Positions 52,685-63,241 of a stretch of 64,000 nt of DNA are shown one piece after another (the first letter of the stretch is position 1; every line of letters begins with the position of its first letter). This DNA comes from Streptomyces sp. A2-16 (GTDB lineage Bacteria > Actinomycetota > Actinomycetes > Streptomycetales > Streptomycetaceae): the NCBI RefSeq assembly GCF_018128905.1, contig NZ_CP063808.1, forward strand, positions 2,976,001 to 3,040,000, given 5' to 3'. A program made the position numbers and the translations under genes. The notes below the pieces were generated by a model. It had not been told where the DNA came from. It worked only from the letters and a program-made list of their open reading frames with translations, and searched no databases.

Positions 52685-52701
52685 ATGCATATGATGTGCA
52701 A
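52685..52701. promoter_or_regulatory. Nur-box-like element before the GNAT / NikA-like operon
   Basis: ATGCAT-N5-GTGCAA places TGCA cores 11 bp apart, as in the nickel-responsive Nur box (TTGCAA-N5-TTGCAA). It overlaps the likely start of the acetyltransferase gene, an arrangement fit for repression. Confidence 0.4.
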
Positions 52702-53238
52702 GTGCGTGACTACAGCATCAAGACGGCCGGTCCGGACGACCTCGACGGTGCGCGAGCCGTGATGCTCGACACCGTCTACCGCGACTTCGGAACCGGGTAC
52801 GTGCCCCGCTGGCACGGCGACATCATCGACCCGGCCGCCGCCTATCTCGCTCCGGCCCGCCACACCCTCCTCGTCGCCCTCGACCCGGACGACCGTGCCG
52901 TCGTGGCCACCGCCGCGCTCGACTCGCGCGGCCCCGCCCACCCGCCGAACCCGCGCGAGCTGGCCGAGCGCTACCCCTGCGGCAGGACCGCGCAACTGCG
53001 CCGGATCTACGTCCGCCCCGAGCACCGCAGGCGCGGCCTCGCCCGCCGCATGGTCGACCGGCTGCTCGCCTTCGCGGCCGCGGACGGCGGCTACCGCTCC
53101 GTGTACCTGCACACCGACCCGGCGGTCCCGGGCGCCGAACCCTTCTGGCGCTCGATCGGCAAGGTCGTGCACGACGAACGCGAGAGCACGGACGGCGCGA
53201 GCAGCGTCGTCCACTTCGAGATACCGATGGAGCGATAG
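52696..53238 (+). CDS. GNAT-family N-acetyltransferase
   Basis: A 180-residue acyl-CoA-dependent acetyltransferase. The pattern RRIYVRPEHRRRGLARRMVDRLLAFAA (near residue 100-125) is the GNAT motif A with the pyrophosphate-binding R/Q-x-x-G-x-A. FWRSIGKVVHDE follows as the motif B end. The start is uncertain: GTG 52696 and GTG 52702 both fit, and GGAAAGG is 15 or more bases upstream. The next gene starts 7 bp later. In this operon it may acetylate a metallophore or an efflux substrate, but that is only a guess. Confidence 0.85.
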   Translation: MQVRDYSIKTAGPDDLDGARAVMLDTVYRDFGTGYVPRWHGDIIDPAAAYLAPARHTLLVALDPDDRAVVATAALDSRGPAHPPNPRELAERYPCGRTAQLRRIYVRPEHRRRGLARRMVDRLLAFAAADGGYRSVYLHTDPAVPGAEPFWRSIGKVVHDERESTDGASSVVHFEIPMER

Positions 53239-53245
53239 GACCACC

Positions 53246-54727
53246 ATGCGACGCCGTCACCTCCTGGGCGCCCTGCTGCTCACCCCCGTCCTCACCGCCT
53301 GCTTCGCCTCCTCCGGCGACGACTCCCCGAGCGCCGCGAACGACGGCTCCCGCCTCCGTGTCGCCCTCGCCTTCCCGCCCGCCGAGAACCTCTCGCCGTA
53401 CGGGGCCGACGCCACCCTCCTCAGCCGCCTCGGCGTCACCGAGGGCCTGACCGCCCTCGACGCCAACGGCGCGGCCGCCCCCGCGCTCGCCGAGTCCTGG
53501 CGCCGCGAGAACGGCCGCACCTGGCTGTTCACCCTGCGCGAGGCCACCTTCCAGGACGGCTCCGAGGTCACCCCGACCGCGGTCGCCGCAGCCCTCACCC
53601 ACGCCGCCGAGGCCAAGCCGGCCCCGGCCGCGCTCTCCGGCGTCACGCTGACGGCCGAGGCGGCGGGGAACGCCGTACGCATCACCACCAAGGCGGCCGA
53701 CCCCGTGCTGCCGCTCCGGCTCTCCAGCCCCAACCTCGCCGTGTTCGCCGCCAAGGCCTACTCCGCGGGGAAGGTGGATCCGGTCGGCACCGCCACCGGA
53801 CCCTTCGAGCTGACGAAGGTCACCGGCTCCACCTCCGCCGCCCTCGCCCGCTTCGACGACTACTGGGGCGGCCGCGCCCAGGCCCCCGGCGTCGACGCCC
53901 GCTTCATCGCCGACGGCACCGCCCGCGCCAACGCCCTGCGCACCGGCCAGGTCGACATCGCCGAGTCGATCCCCGTCGCCCAGGCCGCCACCCTCGACAA
54001 GGGCACCCTCGAGGAGACCGCCACCACCCGCACCACCAGCCTGCAGCTCAACACCGGATCCGGCCCCTTCAAGGACCCGAAGCTGCGCGCCGCAGCCCGC
54101 GAGGCCATCGACGGCTCCGCCCTCGTCAAGGGCGTCTTCGAGGGGTACGCCGACCCCGGCGCCGGCATCTACGGACCCGCCGTGACCTGGGCCGAGGGCA
54201 AGCGCGTGGCGCCCAGCGGACGCGCCGCCGCCGGCAGGCCCGACGGCACCGCAGTCACCCTCGCCACCTACGACAACCGGCCCGAACTCCCGGAGATCGC
54301 CCAGGTCCTCCAACAGCAGCTCCAGAAGGCCGGGTTCAAGGTCAGCCTGGTGGTGCGTGAGTACTCGCGGCTCGAAAGCGACGCCCTCGCAGGGAAGTTC
54401 GACGCGGTCATCGGCGCCCGCAACAGCCTCGTCGACACCGGTGACCCCGTCGGCGTCCTCGCGAGCGACTACACCTGCGACGGTGGCTACAACCTCGCCC
54501 GGCTGTGCGACCGGAAGGTCGACCGGGCGGTCGCCGAGGCCGACGCCGTGACCGACACCGAGGAGCGGCAGGACGCGGTCATGCGCGCCGAAGCGGCGAT
54601 CCTCGGCACCGACGCGGTGGTCCCGCTGGCCCACCAGCGGATCATCACCGGCGTCGCCACCGACGTCCGCGGGGTCCTCCTCGACCCGTACGAGCGGACC
54701 CTGGTCGGCACCGGAACGCGACGCTGA
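53246..54727 (+). CDS. NikA/DppA-like ABC substrate-binding lipoprotein
   Basis: A 493-residue family 5 solute-binding protein. It has an Arg-rich n-region, a lipobox (VLTAC, Cys 19), then LRVALAFPPAENLSPYGADATLL and ALAESWRRENGRTWLFTLREATFQDG, the standard start of the fold. DDYWGG and LNTGSGPFKDPKLRAAAREAIDG are also family signatures. Members bind oligopeptides, nickel complexes or other small ligands. The Nur-like site upstream and the CooC-like neighbour hint at nickel. It feeds the fused permease encoded 3 bp downstream. Confidence 0.9.
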   Translation: MRRRHLLGALLLTPVLTACFASSGDDSPSAANDGSRLRVALAFPPAENLSPYGADATLLSRLGVTEGLTALDANGAAAPALAESWRRENGRTWLFTLREATFQDGSEVTPTAVAAALTHAAEAKPAPAALSGVTLTAEAAGNAVRITTKAADPVLPLRLSSPNLAVFAAKAYSAGKVDPVGTATGPFELTKVTGSTSAALARFDDYWGGRAQAPGVDARFIADGTARANALRTGQVDIAESIPVAQAATLDKGTLEETATTRTTSLQLNTGSGPFKDPKLRAAAREAIDGSALVKGVFEGYADPGAGIYGPAVTWAEGKRVAPSGRAAAGRPDGTAVTLATYDNRPELPEIAQVLQQQLQKAGFKVSLVVREYSRLESDALAGKFDAVIGARNSLVDTGDPVGVLASDYTCDGGYNLARLCDRKVDRAVAEADAVTDTEERQDAVMRAEAAILGTDAVVPLAHQRIITGVATDVRGVLLDPYERTLVGTGTRR

Positions 54728-54730
54728 TCC

Positions 54731-56524
54731 ATGCGGTACCGACTGGCCACCCTGCTGTGGCGCGTCCTGCTCGCGGCCGCCCTGGTGTGCGGGATCGGAC
54801 TGCTGCCGTGGCTGTCCCGCACCGACCCGGCGCTCACCGTGCTCAAGGCCCGCTCGGCGGACCGCGATCCCACACCCCGGGTACTGGCCGACATCCGGGC
54901 CCAACTCGGCCTGGACCAAGGCCCCTTGCACCTGCTCGGCCAGTGGCTCGGCGGGCTGCCGCGCGGGGACGCCGGCCGGTCCTGGCTGAACGGCACGCAG
55001 GTCACCCCGACCGTCGTCCAGGCACTCGGGGTGTCCCTGCTGCTGGTGACGGTGGCACTCGTGATCGCCGCCGTCACCGCCGCCCTGGTGTGCGCCCGCA
55101 CCCTGTGGCTCGGCGCACGGCGGCGCCTCGACGGGCGACGGCCCGGGGGCGGCCCCTCCGCGATGCTCGCCGCGCTGCCCGAGTTCCTCACCGCCTCGGT
55201 CCTCGCCACCGTCGTCGGCGTGCAGCTCGGCTGGCTGCCCGCCCTCGGCTGGTACGGCCCCCAGTGGACGGTCCTGCCCGCCCTCGCCCTCGGCCTGCCC
55301 ACCGGGGCCGTGCTCGGGCGCCTCCTCGACGACCTGCTGCCCGGCGCCTTCGCCGAGCCCTGGGCGCTGGCCGCGGACGCCCGGGGACTGCCCGGCCGCA
55401 CCGTCGCCGCCAAGGCCGTCCGCCGCTGCGTCCCCGCCCTGCTGCCCAACCTGGGCCTGTTCGTCGTGGGTCTCACGGCCGGCTCCGTCGCCGTCGAGCA
55501 GATCTACGACATCCCGGGCCTCGGCCGCACCACCCTCCAGGCCGCCCTCGCACAGGACCTGCCCGTGCTCCAGGCGGGCACTCTCGTCCTCCTGCTCCTC
55601 GCGGTCACCGCCACCGGTCTCGCGGCCCTCGCCGTCCGTCTCCTGGTCGGCCCGGCCCTGCGCGACGGCTCCCTGGACTCCCTGCACCGGCCCCGCCGGT
55701 CCACCCGCACCAGCCTGCCCCTCGTGTACGGCGGCCTCCTGACGGCCGTCGTCACGCTCGGCCTGCTCCGCGACCCGCTCACCCTGAACACCGAGGCGCG
55801 ACTCCAACCTCCCTCCTGGGCGCACCCGTTCGGCACCGACGCGCTCGGCCGGGACCTGCTCGCCCGGGTCGGCCACGGTGCCCTCGACACCCTGCTGGTC
55901 GCCCTCGCCGTAAGCGTCGGCGCGCTGCTGGTCGGGGTTCTGCTCGGGCTGCTGCCCCGGCTGTCCGGGCCGCTCGTCGACACCGTCAACGCCCTGCCGC
56001 CGGTGCTTGCCGCGCTGCTCGTGACCGCCGTCGCCGGGAGCGGCCCCGCCACACCCGCGATCGCCGTGGCCACCGTCTCCTGGGCGGCCCTTGCCGCACA
56101 CACCTCCGCACTGCTGCGGCAGGAACACGCCACCCTGCATCTGACGGCCACCCGGGCCCTGGGCGCGAGCCGCCGGTACCTCCTGCGGCACGAACTGCTG
56201 CCCGCGATCCTGCCGCCCGTCACCCGGCACGCCCTGCTGCGCCTGCCCGGCGTGGCCCTGGCCCTCGCCTCCCTCGGCTTCCTCGGCCTGGGCACCCAGC
56301 CGCCCTCCCCGGAGTGGGGCCTGCTCCTCGCCGAGAACCAGCCCTACGCCGAACGCGCCCCCTGGGCCGTCCTCGCCCCCGCCGCTGCGCTCGCGCTGCT
56401 GGGCGCGCTGGCGGTGAGCGCGGCGGGCGGGGTGCGGTGGCCGCGACGGCGCGCGCGTCCCCGTACGTCTCCGACGGCAGCTGAGCAAGCCGTGTCCGCA
56501 AGGGAGTTGGTGGAGGTCGGATGA
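54731..56524 (+). CDS. Fused double ABC permease (DppB/DppC-type in one chain)
   Basis: A 597-residue membrane protein that contains two complete permease halves. Residues 1-315 resemble NikB/DppB (LGLDQGPLHLLGQWL; the coupling loop AADARGLPGRTVAAKAVRR; QIYDIPGLG). Residues 330-580 resemble NikC/DppC (HPFGTDALGRDLLARVGHG; coupling loop ATRALGASRRYLLRHELLPAI; GTQPPSPEWG). Fusion is unusual, since these are normally separate genes. No ATPase gene follows; instead an MFS gene overlaps the stop (ATGA at 56521-56524). The ATPase must be supplied from elsewhere. Confidence 0.88.
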   Translation: MRYRLATLLWRVLLAAALVCGIGLLPWLSRTDPALTVLKARSADRDPTPRVLADIRAQLGLDQGPLHLLGQWLGGLPRGDAGRSWLNGTQVTPTVVQALGVSLLLVTVALVIAAVTAALVCARTLWLGARRRLDGRRPGGGPSAMLAALPEFLTASVLATVVGVQLGWLPALGWYGPQWTVLPALALGLPTGAVLGRLLDDLLPGAFAEPWALAADARGLPGRTVAAKAVRRCVPALLPNLGLFVVGLTAGSVAVEQIYDIPGLGRTTLQAALAQDLPVLQAGTLVLLLLAVTATGLAALAVRLLVGPALRDGSLDSLHRPRRSTRTSLPLVYGGLLTAVVTLGLLRDPLTLNTEARLQPPSWAHPFGTDALGRDLLARVGHGALDTLLVALAVSVGALLVGVLLGLLPRLSGPLVDTVNALPPVLAALLVTAVAGSGPATPAIAVATVSWAALAAHTSALLRQEHATLHLTATRALGASRRYLLRHELLPAILPPVTRHALLRLPGVALALASLGFLGLGTQPPSPEWGLLLAENQPYAERAPWAVLAPAAALALLGALAVSAAGGVRWPRRRARPRTSPTAAEQAVSARELVEVG

Positions 56525-57732
56525 CTCTGACGTCGGTCGACGTGGCGAGGAGCGTGCGGCTCTCGCCGCTGCTGCGGCTGCTGATCCTCACCCAACTCGC
56601 CTTCAACGTCGGCTTCTTCGCCGTGCTGCCCTTCCTGTCCGAGCATCTGGGACAGGCCGTCGGCATGGCGGGGTGGCTGGTCGGCTTCGTGCTGGGGCTG
56701 AGGACCTTCAGCCAGCAAGGACTGTTCGTGGTGGGCGGGGCGCTGTCCGACCGGTACGGGATCCGGCCGGTCGTGCTCGCCGGATGCGTGCTGCGGATCG
56801 CCGGGTTCGCCTGGCTCGGGTACGCGCAGGACACGGGGGCGGTGATCGGGGCCGTCCTGCTCATCGGGTTCGCGGCCGCACTGTTCTCACCGGCCGTGGA
56901 GTCCGAGGTCGCCCGGCAGGCGGTCGTCCACGAGGCGGCGGGCGGCCAACGCACGCGCGTGCTGGCGCTGTTCACCGTCGCCGGGCAGGCCGGGGCCTTC
57001 CTGGGGCCGTTGCTCGGTGCGCTGCTGCTGTCGGTGGACTTCCGCACGGTGTGTCTGGCGGGCGCCGGGATCTTCGTGCTCGTCCTCGCCGGGCACGCGT
57101 GGCTGCTGCCGCAGCACATACCGGGACGGCAGCGGGTCCGACTGCGGGGCGGTACGGGGGTGTTGCTCCGCAACCGCCGCTTCCTCGCGCTGTGCTGCGC
57201 GTACGGCGCCTACCTGCTCGCCTACAACCAGCTCTACCTCGCCCTCCCCGAGGAGGTGGAGCGCGCGACGGGTTCGCAGTCGGCGCTGGCCTGGCTGTTC
57301 GCCCTGTCCTCGCTGCTAGTGGTGACCGCGCAGCTCCCGGTGACCCGCTGGGCCGGCGCCAGGCTGTCGCTGCGGCGCTCCATGGTGGCCGGACTGCTGC
57401 TGATCGGCGCCGGGTTCGCGGTCGTGGCGGTGGCGCGGCCCGCGGAGCCGACCGGTACGGCCGGGCTGGTGCCCGCGGCCGGGTTCGTCGTCCTTCTCAC
57501 CCTCGGGCAGATGCTCGTCGCACCCGTGGCCCGGGCCTGGGTCCCGGATCTCGCCGAGGAGGGCAGGCTCGGCCTCTACACGGGGGCACTGTCCTCGGTC
57601 TCGGGGCTGATCGTGCTCGTCGGCAGCTCCGTCACCGGCTCCCTGCTGGACACTGCACTGCCGGCCGCGGTGCCGTGGCTGGTCCTGGCCGCGGTACCGG
57701 TCGCGGCGATCGGCCTGCTGCCGCGACGGTAG
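56521..57732 (+). CDS. MFS transporter (MdtH-like)
   Basis: A 403-residue twelve-helix major facilitator. FNVGFFAVLPFLSEHLG in helix 1, GGALSDRYGIRPVVLAG (motif A, near residue 75), a second motif-A-like WAGARLSLRRSMVAG (near residue 280), and GQAGAFLGPLLGALLL (motif C-like) are visible. It is the last gene of the operon, and translational coupling to the permease suggests a joint transport task, for example exporting the metallophore or ligand whose complex is re-imported. Substrate unknown. Confidence 0.88.
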   Translation: MTLTSVDVARSVRLSPLLRLLILTQLAFNVGFFAVLPFLSEHLGQAVGMAGWLVGFVLGLRTFSQQGLFVVGGALSDRYGIRPVVLAGCVLRIAGFAWLGYAQDTGAVIGAVLLIGFAAALFSPAVESEVARQAVVHEAAGGQRTRVLALFTVAGQAGAFLGPLLGALLLSVDFRTVCLAGAGIFVLVLAGHAWLLPQHIPGRQRVRLRGGTGVLLRNRRFLALCCAYGAYLLAYNQLYLALPEEVERATGSQSALAWLFALSSLLVVTAQLPVTRWAGARLSLRRSMVAGLLLIGAGFAVVAVARPAEPTGTAGLVPAAGFVVLLTLGQMLVAPVARAWVPDLAEEGRLGLYTGALSSVSGLIVLVGSSVTGSLLDTALPAAVPWLVLAAVPVAAIGLLPRR

Positions 57733-58175
57733 GAGCGGACCGTCCGAACGAAGCGGGGCTCACCGGGGCAGACCTCAGCACGGCCGACCTCACCACGTAC
57801 GCAACGTGACCACGACCCTGCACCCTGCCGGTCGTCCCCGCACCTGCCGGTGGTCCCAGCCCCGTGGTCTCGTACGGGCGGGTCGGCTGCGCCTGGCCAG
57901 GGGAACCGGCGGATGGCACCTGAGTGCGGGTCAGGAGGGTCGCGGCCGGCTCGGGTGCGTGGGTCACGAACCCGCCAGGCGTCCCGGGCGCCCCGGTCGG
58001 CCCGCTGCCGTACCGCTCGCACGCCCGACGGCCGCCCGCCGCTCTACCGCTCACGCCCGACGGCCACCCTCCGCCGAACCGCCACGCGCCCCGGCAGCCT
58101 CCACCGAACCGCTCACGCGCCCGGCCGTTCGCATCCGTCCCGGGTCGTCGCGTCCCCGGCGATACAGTCCACCTC
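57733..58175. other. 443-bp stretch without a gene; short direct repeat
   Basis: No ORF here has coding-like codon bias and a ribosome binding site. Two nearly identical segments of about 34 bp lie in tandem at about 58007-58077 (each containing TACCGCTC, then ACGCCCGACGGCC). GATACA at 58161 may be part of the promoter of the following acetyltransferase. Confidence 0.55.
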
Positions 58176-58625
58176 ATGGAGACTCAGGACATCCGGGTGG
58201 AGATCGCCCGGGAGGCGGACCAGGAACTCGTTGACGCCTTCGCGCGGATGCTGCCGCAGTTGTCCTCGACGGCCGAGGTCCTCGACCTCGCCGCGCTCGG
58301 CCGCATCCTGGACTGTGACGCCAACACCATGCTGATCGCCAGGTCGGCGGCCGGGGCGGTCGTGGGCACCCTCACCCTCGTCATGTTCCCGGCGCCCGCG
58401 GGACTGCGGGCCCGTATCGAGGACGTGATCGTCGACCACGCGGCCCGTGGCCAGGGCATCGCGGGACTGCTGATCAGGGAGGCCATCCGGCTCGCCCGGG
58501 AGGCCGGGGCCCGTACCGTCGACCTGACCTCGCGCCCGGACCGTGCCGCGGCCAACCGGCTGTACGAGCGGCAGGGCTTCCGGCAGCGGGAGTCGACCGT
58601 CTACCGGGTGCCGCTCAAAAGCTGA
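58176..58625 (+). CDS. GNAT-family N-acetyltransferase
   Basis: A 149-residue acetyltransferase. IEDVIVDHAARGQGIAGLLIREAIRLAREAGARTVDLTSRP (residues about 85-125) is the GNAT motif A with R-G-x-G-I-A, and ANRLYERQGFRQRESTVYRV is the C-terminal motif B. It is short and soluble, of the PhnO/YpeA-like type. It is convergent with the CDP-alcohol phosphotransferase gene (about 20 bp between stops). Substrate unknown; probably not part of the cluster that follows. Confidence 0.9.
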   Translation: METQDIRVEIAREADQELVDAFARMLPQLSSTAEVLDLAALGRILDCDANTMLIARSAAGAVVGTLTLVMFPAPAGLRARIEDVIVDHAARGQGIAGLLIREAIRLAREAGARTVDLTSRPDRAAANRLYERQGFRQRESTVYRVPLKS

Positions 58626-58644
58626 CCTTCGAGCCGGCCGGGCT

Positions 58645-59436
58645 TCAGGAGGCCACCGCCTCCGGCTCCCGCTCCACCGCCACGAACTCCAGCTCCAGCA
58701 GCTCGCCCACCGCCGCCTGGTCCGCCCGGTGCGTGCGCCACAGCCACAGGATGTCCCGGCCGAACGACCAGACCAGCGTCCCCAGAGCGACGGCCACGAC
58801 CCCGAAGGTCGCCGAGTGCGGCAGGTACCCGGACGCGGCCACCAGCAGCAGGATCCCCTGGAGCGCGGCCACCGTCTTGCGGGCCATGCTCGGCGGCAGC
58901 GGGGCGTTCAGCCAGTTCCAGACGCGGGCCGCGCCGACGAAGCCGTAGCGCATGGCGCCGATGAGAAGGACCCAGGGGCCCTGCGACATCGACACGTACA
59001 CACTGAGCACCAGGATCAGGAACGCGTCGACCTCCATGTCGAAGCGCGCGCCCAGCGGGGTCGAGGTGCCCGTCGCGCGGGCCACCTTGCCGTCGACGCC
59101 GTCGAGGATCAGGGCCACCGCCGTCAGGCCGACGAAGAGGGTGACGGGCGGGGAGTCCTGGTAGGAGTCCGCGACCAGCGCCGTCACTCCGCCGACCAGG
59201 GTCGCCCGGCCGAGCGTCACCCGGTTGGCCGGACCGAAGGACCGCGGCCGGGTGCGGTGCAGCGCCCTGGAGAGCACGGCCCAGGTGGCGACGGCGAAGG
59301 CGAGGCCGGTCAGCCAGCCCGCCGGCCCCATGCCGATCGCCGTGCCGAGCAGAGCCAGCAACAGGATCTGAACGCCCGCTCCGACAGCGGTCTCCTGCTG
59401 GACCAGCCTTGCTTGGTAAGTGTTGTTCAGGGCCAC
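58645..59436 (-). CDS. CDP-alcohol phosphatidyltransferase-family membrane protein
   Basis: A 263-residue integral membrane enzyme with six or so hydrophobic segments. The catalytic signature is complete: [12 protein letters not shown]...[11 protein letters not shown] (D-x2-D-G-x2-A-R-x-G-x3-D-x3-D, near residues 135-160). It joins a CDP-activated lipid to an alcohol. GTG 59436 with GGAGG 8 bp upstream is the likely start; upstream ORF extension overlaps the divergent dehydrogenase promoter. In S. coelicolor a homologue neighbours the SCO6650-like pterin gene, so it probably supplies a lipid-linked step to this cluster. Confidence 0.88.
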   Translation of the reverse strand: MALNNTYQARLVQQETAVGAGVQILLLALLGTAIGMGPAGWLTGLAFAVATWAVLSRALHRTRPRSFGPANRVTLGRATLVGGVTALVADSYQDSPPVTLFVGLTAVALILDGVDGKVARATGTSTPLGARFDMEVDAFLILVLSVYVSMSQGPWVLLIGAMRYGFVGAARVWNWLNAPLPPSMARKTVAALQGILLLVAASGYLPHSATFGVVAVALGTLVWSFGRDILWLWRTHRADQAAVGELLELEFVAVEREPEAVAS

Positions 59437-59557
59437 CGCACATTCCTCCGGCCAGATGACAGAGTCGATCAAGGCCGCGTACTGTGCGCGGCCTGTGCAC
59501 ATCTCGGTACGTGAACGAGGTACGTGCACGGGTTCCCGATCGTTCAGGAGGTTCTCG

Positions 59558-60538
59558 ATGAAGCCTGACGCACGAGCGTTCTGGCTCCGCTCTCCGGGTG
59601 AGGGCGAGATACGGGAGGCAGCCCTTTCGGCCCCCGGCGAGGACGAGGTGCTGGTCCGCTCGCTCTACTCGGGAGTCAGCAGGGGCACGGAGACACTCGT
59701 GTTCCGCGGCCAGGTGCCCGAGAGCCAGTACGCGGCCATGCGGGCCCCGTTCCAGGAGGGCGACTTCCCCGGGCCGGTGAAGTACGGCTACCTCAGCGTC
59801 GGAGTGGTGGAGGAGGGCCCCGCCGCGCTGAAGGGCAGGACCGTCTTCTGTCTGCACCCGCATCAGACGCGGTACGTAGTTCCCGCGAGCGCCGTGACGG
59901 TCGTTCCGGACGACGTGCCCGCGGCCCGGGCCGTCCTCGCCGGGACCGTCGAGACCGCCGTGAACGCCCTCTGGGACGCGGCGCCCCTGATCGGCGACCG
60001 GATCGCGGTGGTCGGCGGCGGCATGGTCGGCAGCTCGGTCGCGGCCCTGCTCGCCCGCTTCCCCGGCGTCCGGGTCCAGTTGGTGGACACCGACCCCGCC
60101 CGCGCCAAGACCGCCGAGGCCCTCGGGGTCGGCTTCGCGTCCCCCGCGGACGCCCTCGGCGACTGCGACCTCGTCGTGCACGCCAGCGCCACCGAACAGG
60201 GCCTCGCCCGCTCGCTGGAACTGCTCACCGCCGAGGGCACGGTCGTCGAGCTGAGCTGGTACGGCGACCGCCGGGTCGCTCTGCCGCTCGGCGAGGCCTT
60301 CCACTCCCGGCGGCTCGTCATCCGCAGCAGTCAGGTCGGCACCGTCTCGCCGGCCCGCGCGAACCGGAGCTACGGCGACCGGCTCGCCGTCGCGCTGGAA
60401 CTGCTCGCCGATCCGAGGCTTGATGCCCTCATCACGGGGGAAAGCGCGTTCGAAGAACTGCCGGAGGTGATGCCCCTGCTGGCCAGTGGGGAGATTCCGG
60501 CCCTCTGTCACCTCGTGAGGTACGGCAAGAGCGCCTGA
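59558..60538 (+). CDS. Medium-chain dehydrogenase-like oxidoreductase
   Basis: A 326-residue alcohol-dehydrogenase-superfamily protein. It has the GroES-like N-terminal domain ([23 protein letters not shown]) and a Rossmann domain with [16 protein letters not shown] (near residue 150). The catalytic-zinc cysteine (C-G-S-D) is replaced by S-R-G-T, so it should be a zinc-independent member like the BchC-type or threonine-dehydrogenase-like sugar oxidoreductases. It starts at ATG 59558 with CAGGAGG 8 bp upstream. It leads the plus-strand gene group, divergent from the phosphotransferase gene. Confidence 0.88.
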   Translation: MKPDARAFWLRSPGEGEIREAALSAPGEDEVLVRSLYSGVSRGTETLVFRGQVPESQYAAMRAPFQEGDFPGPVKYGYLSVGVVEEGPAALKGRTVFCLHPHQTRYVVPASAVTVVPDDVPAARAVLAGTVETAVNALWDAAPLIGDRIAVVGGGMVGSSVAALLARFPGVRVQLVDTDPARAKTAEALGVGFASPADALGDCDLVVHASATEQGLARSLELLTAEGTVVELSWYGDRRVALPLGEAFHSRRLVIRSSQVGTVSPARANRSYGDRLAVALELLADPRLDALITGESAFEELPEVMPLLASGEIPALCHLVRYGKSA

Positions 60539-60543
60539 CCTGA

Positions 60544-62233
<1,690 letters not shown>

Positions 62234-62237
<4 letters not shown>

Positions 62238-63241
62238 GGAAGACGGCGACCAAGCAGAGCGGGAAGATCCCGGCCCAGCCGGGCCCTCGAGAGGTGGCGT
62301 CGGTGAAGCCTGGTGTCCCGTCCGACACGGAATCGGTCATCCCCGGAGCCGGTCCCAGCACCCGCCCCGGCGAGCGTCCCACCGTACGGCTCAGGGACGC
62401 CGGACCCGACGACGCTCCCCGCTACGCCCCCGAGTGGCTCGAACTGCGGGAGGGCCCCGACGCGGCCGCACGGGCGGGCGATCTGCTCGACCCGCTGCGG
62501 ATCCGGCTGGCCAACCTGCCCGGCAAGGCCGGACTCGTCATCCACGACCTGGGCTGCGGCACCGGCTCGATGGGCCGCTGGCTGGCGTCCCGCCTGGACG
62601 GCCCCCAGCACTGGATCCTGCACGACCGGGACCCCTACCTCCTGCACTTCGCGGCCGTCGCCTCCCCGCGCTCCGCCGCCGACGGCAGCCGGGTCACCGT
62701 CGAGACCCGCCGCGGCGACGTCGGTCTGCTCACCCCCGACGCCCTCGCCGGCGCCTCCCTGGTGACCGCCTCGGCGCTCCTGGACGTCCTCACCCGCGAG
62801 GAGATCGAGACCCTCGCCGCGGCCTGCACGGGCGCCGGCTGCCCGGCCCTGCTCACGCTGTCCGTGGCGGGCCGCGTCGAGCTCACGCCGTCCGACCCGC
62901 TGGACGACGAGATCGCCGACGCCTTCAACGCCCACCAGCGACGCGGCGGACTGCTCGGCCCGGACGCCGTCACCGTCGCCTGCGAGGCGTTCTCCGAGCG
63001 AGGCGCGACCGTACGGCTGCACCCGAGCGCCTGGCGCCTCGGCCCCGCCGAGTCCGCGCTCACCGCGCAGTGGCTGCGCGGCTGGGTCGGCGCGGCCGTC
63101 GAGGAGCGCCCCGAACTGAAGGAACGCGCCGAGCGCTACCTCCAGGACCGTCTGGAGGCCTGCCGCGCCGGTGAGCTGAAGGTCGTCGTCCACCACAGCG
63201 ACCTCCTGGCGCTGTCCCGGCCGACGGACGGAGTGTCATGA
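62234..63241 (+). CDS. SAM-dependent methyltransferase
   Basis: A 335-residue class I methyltransferase. Motif I is LVIHDLGCGTGSMGRWL (near residue 100), with the acidic end of strand 2 in WILHDRDPYLLHFAA. LLDVLTREEIETLAAAC and LLTLSVAGRVEL follow in the Rossmann core. The N-terminal 55 residues are a disordered, Thr/Pro/Gly-rich extension. ATG 62234 overlaps the glycosyltransferase stop. It is coupled to the next gene by another ATGA. It probably methylates the same product. Confidence 0.88.
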
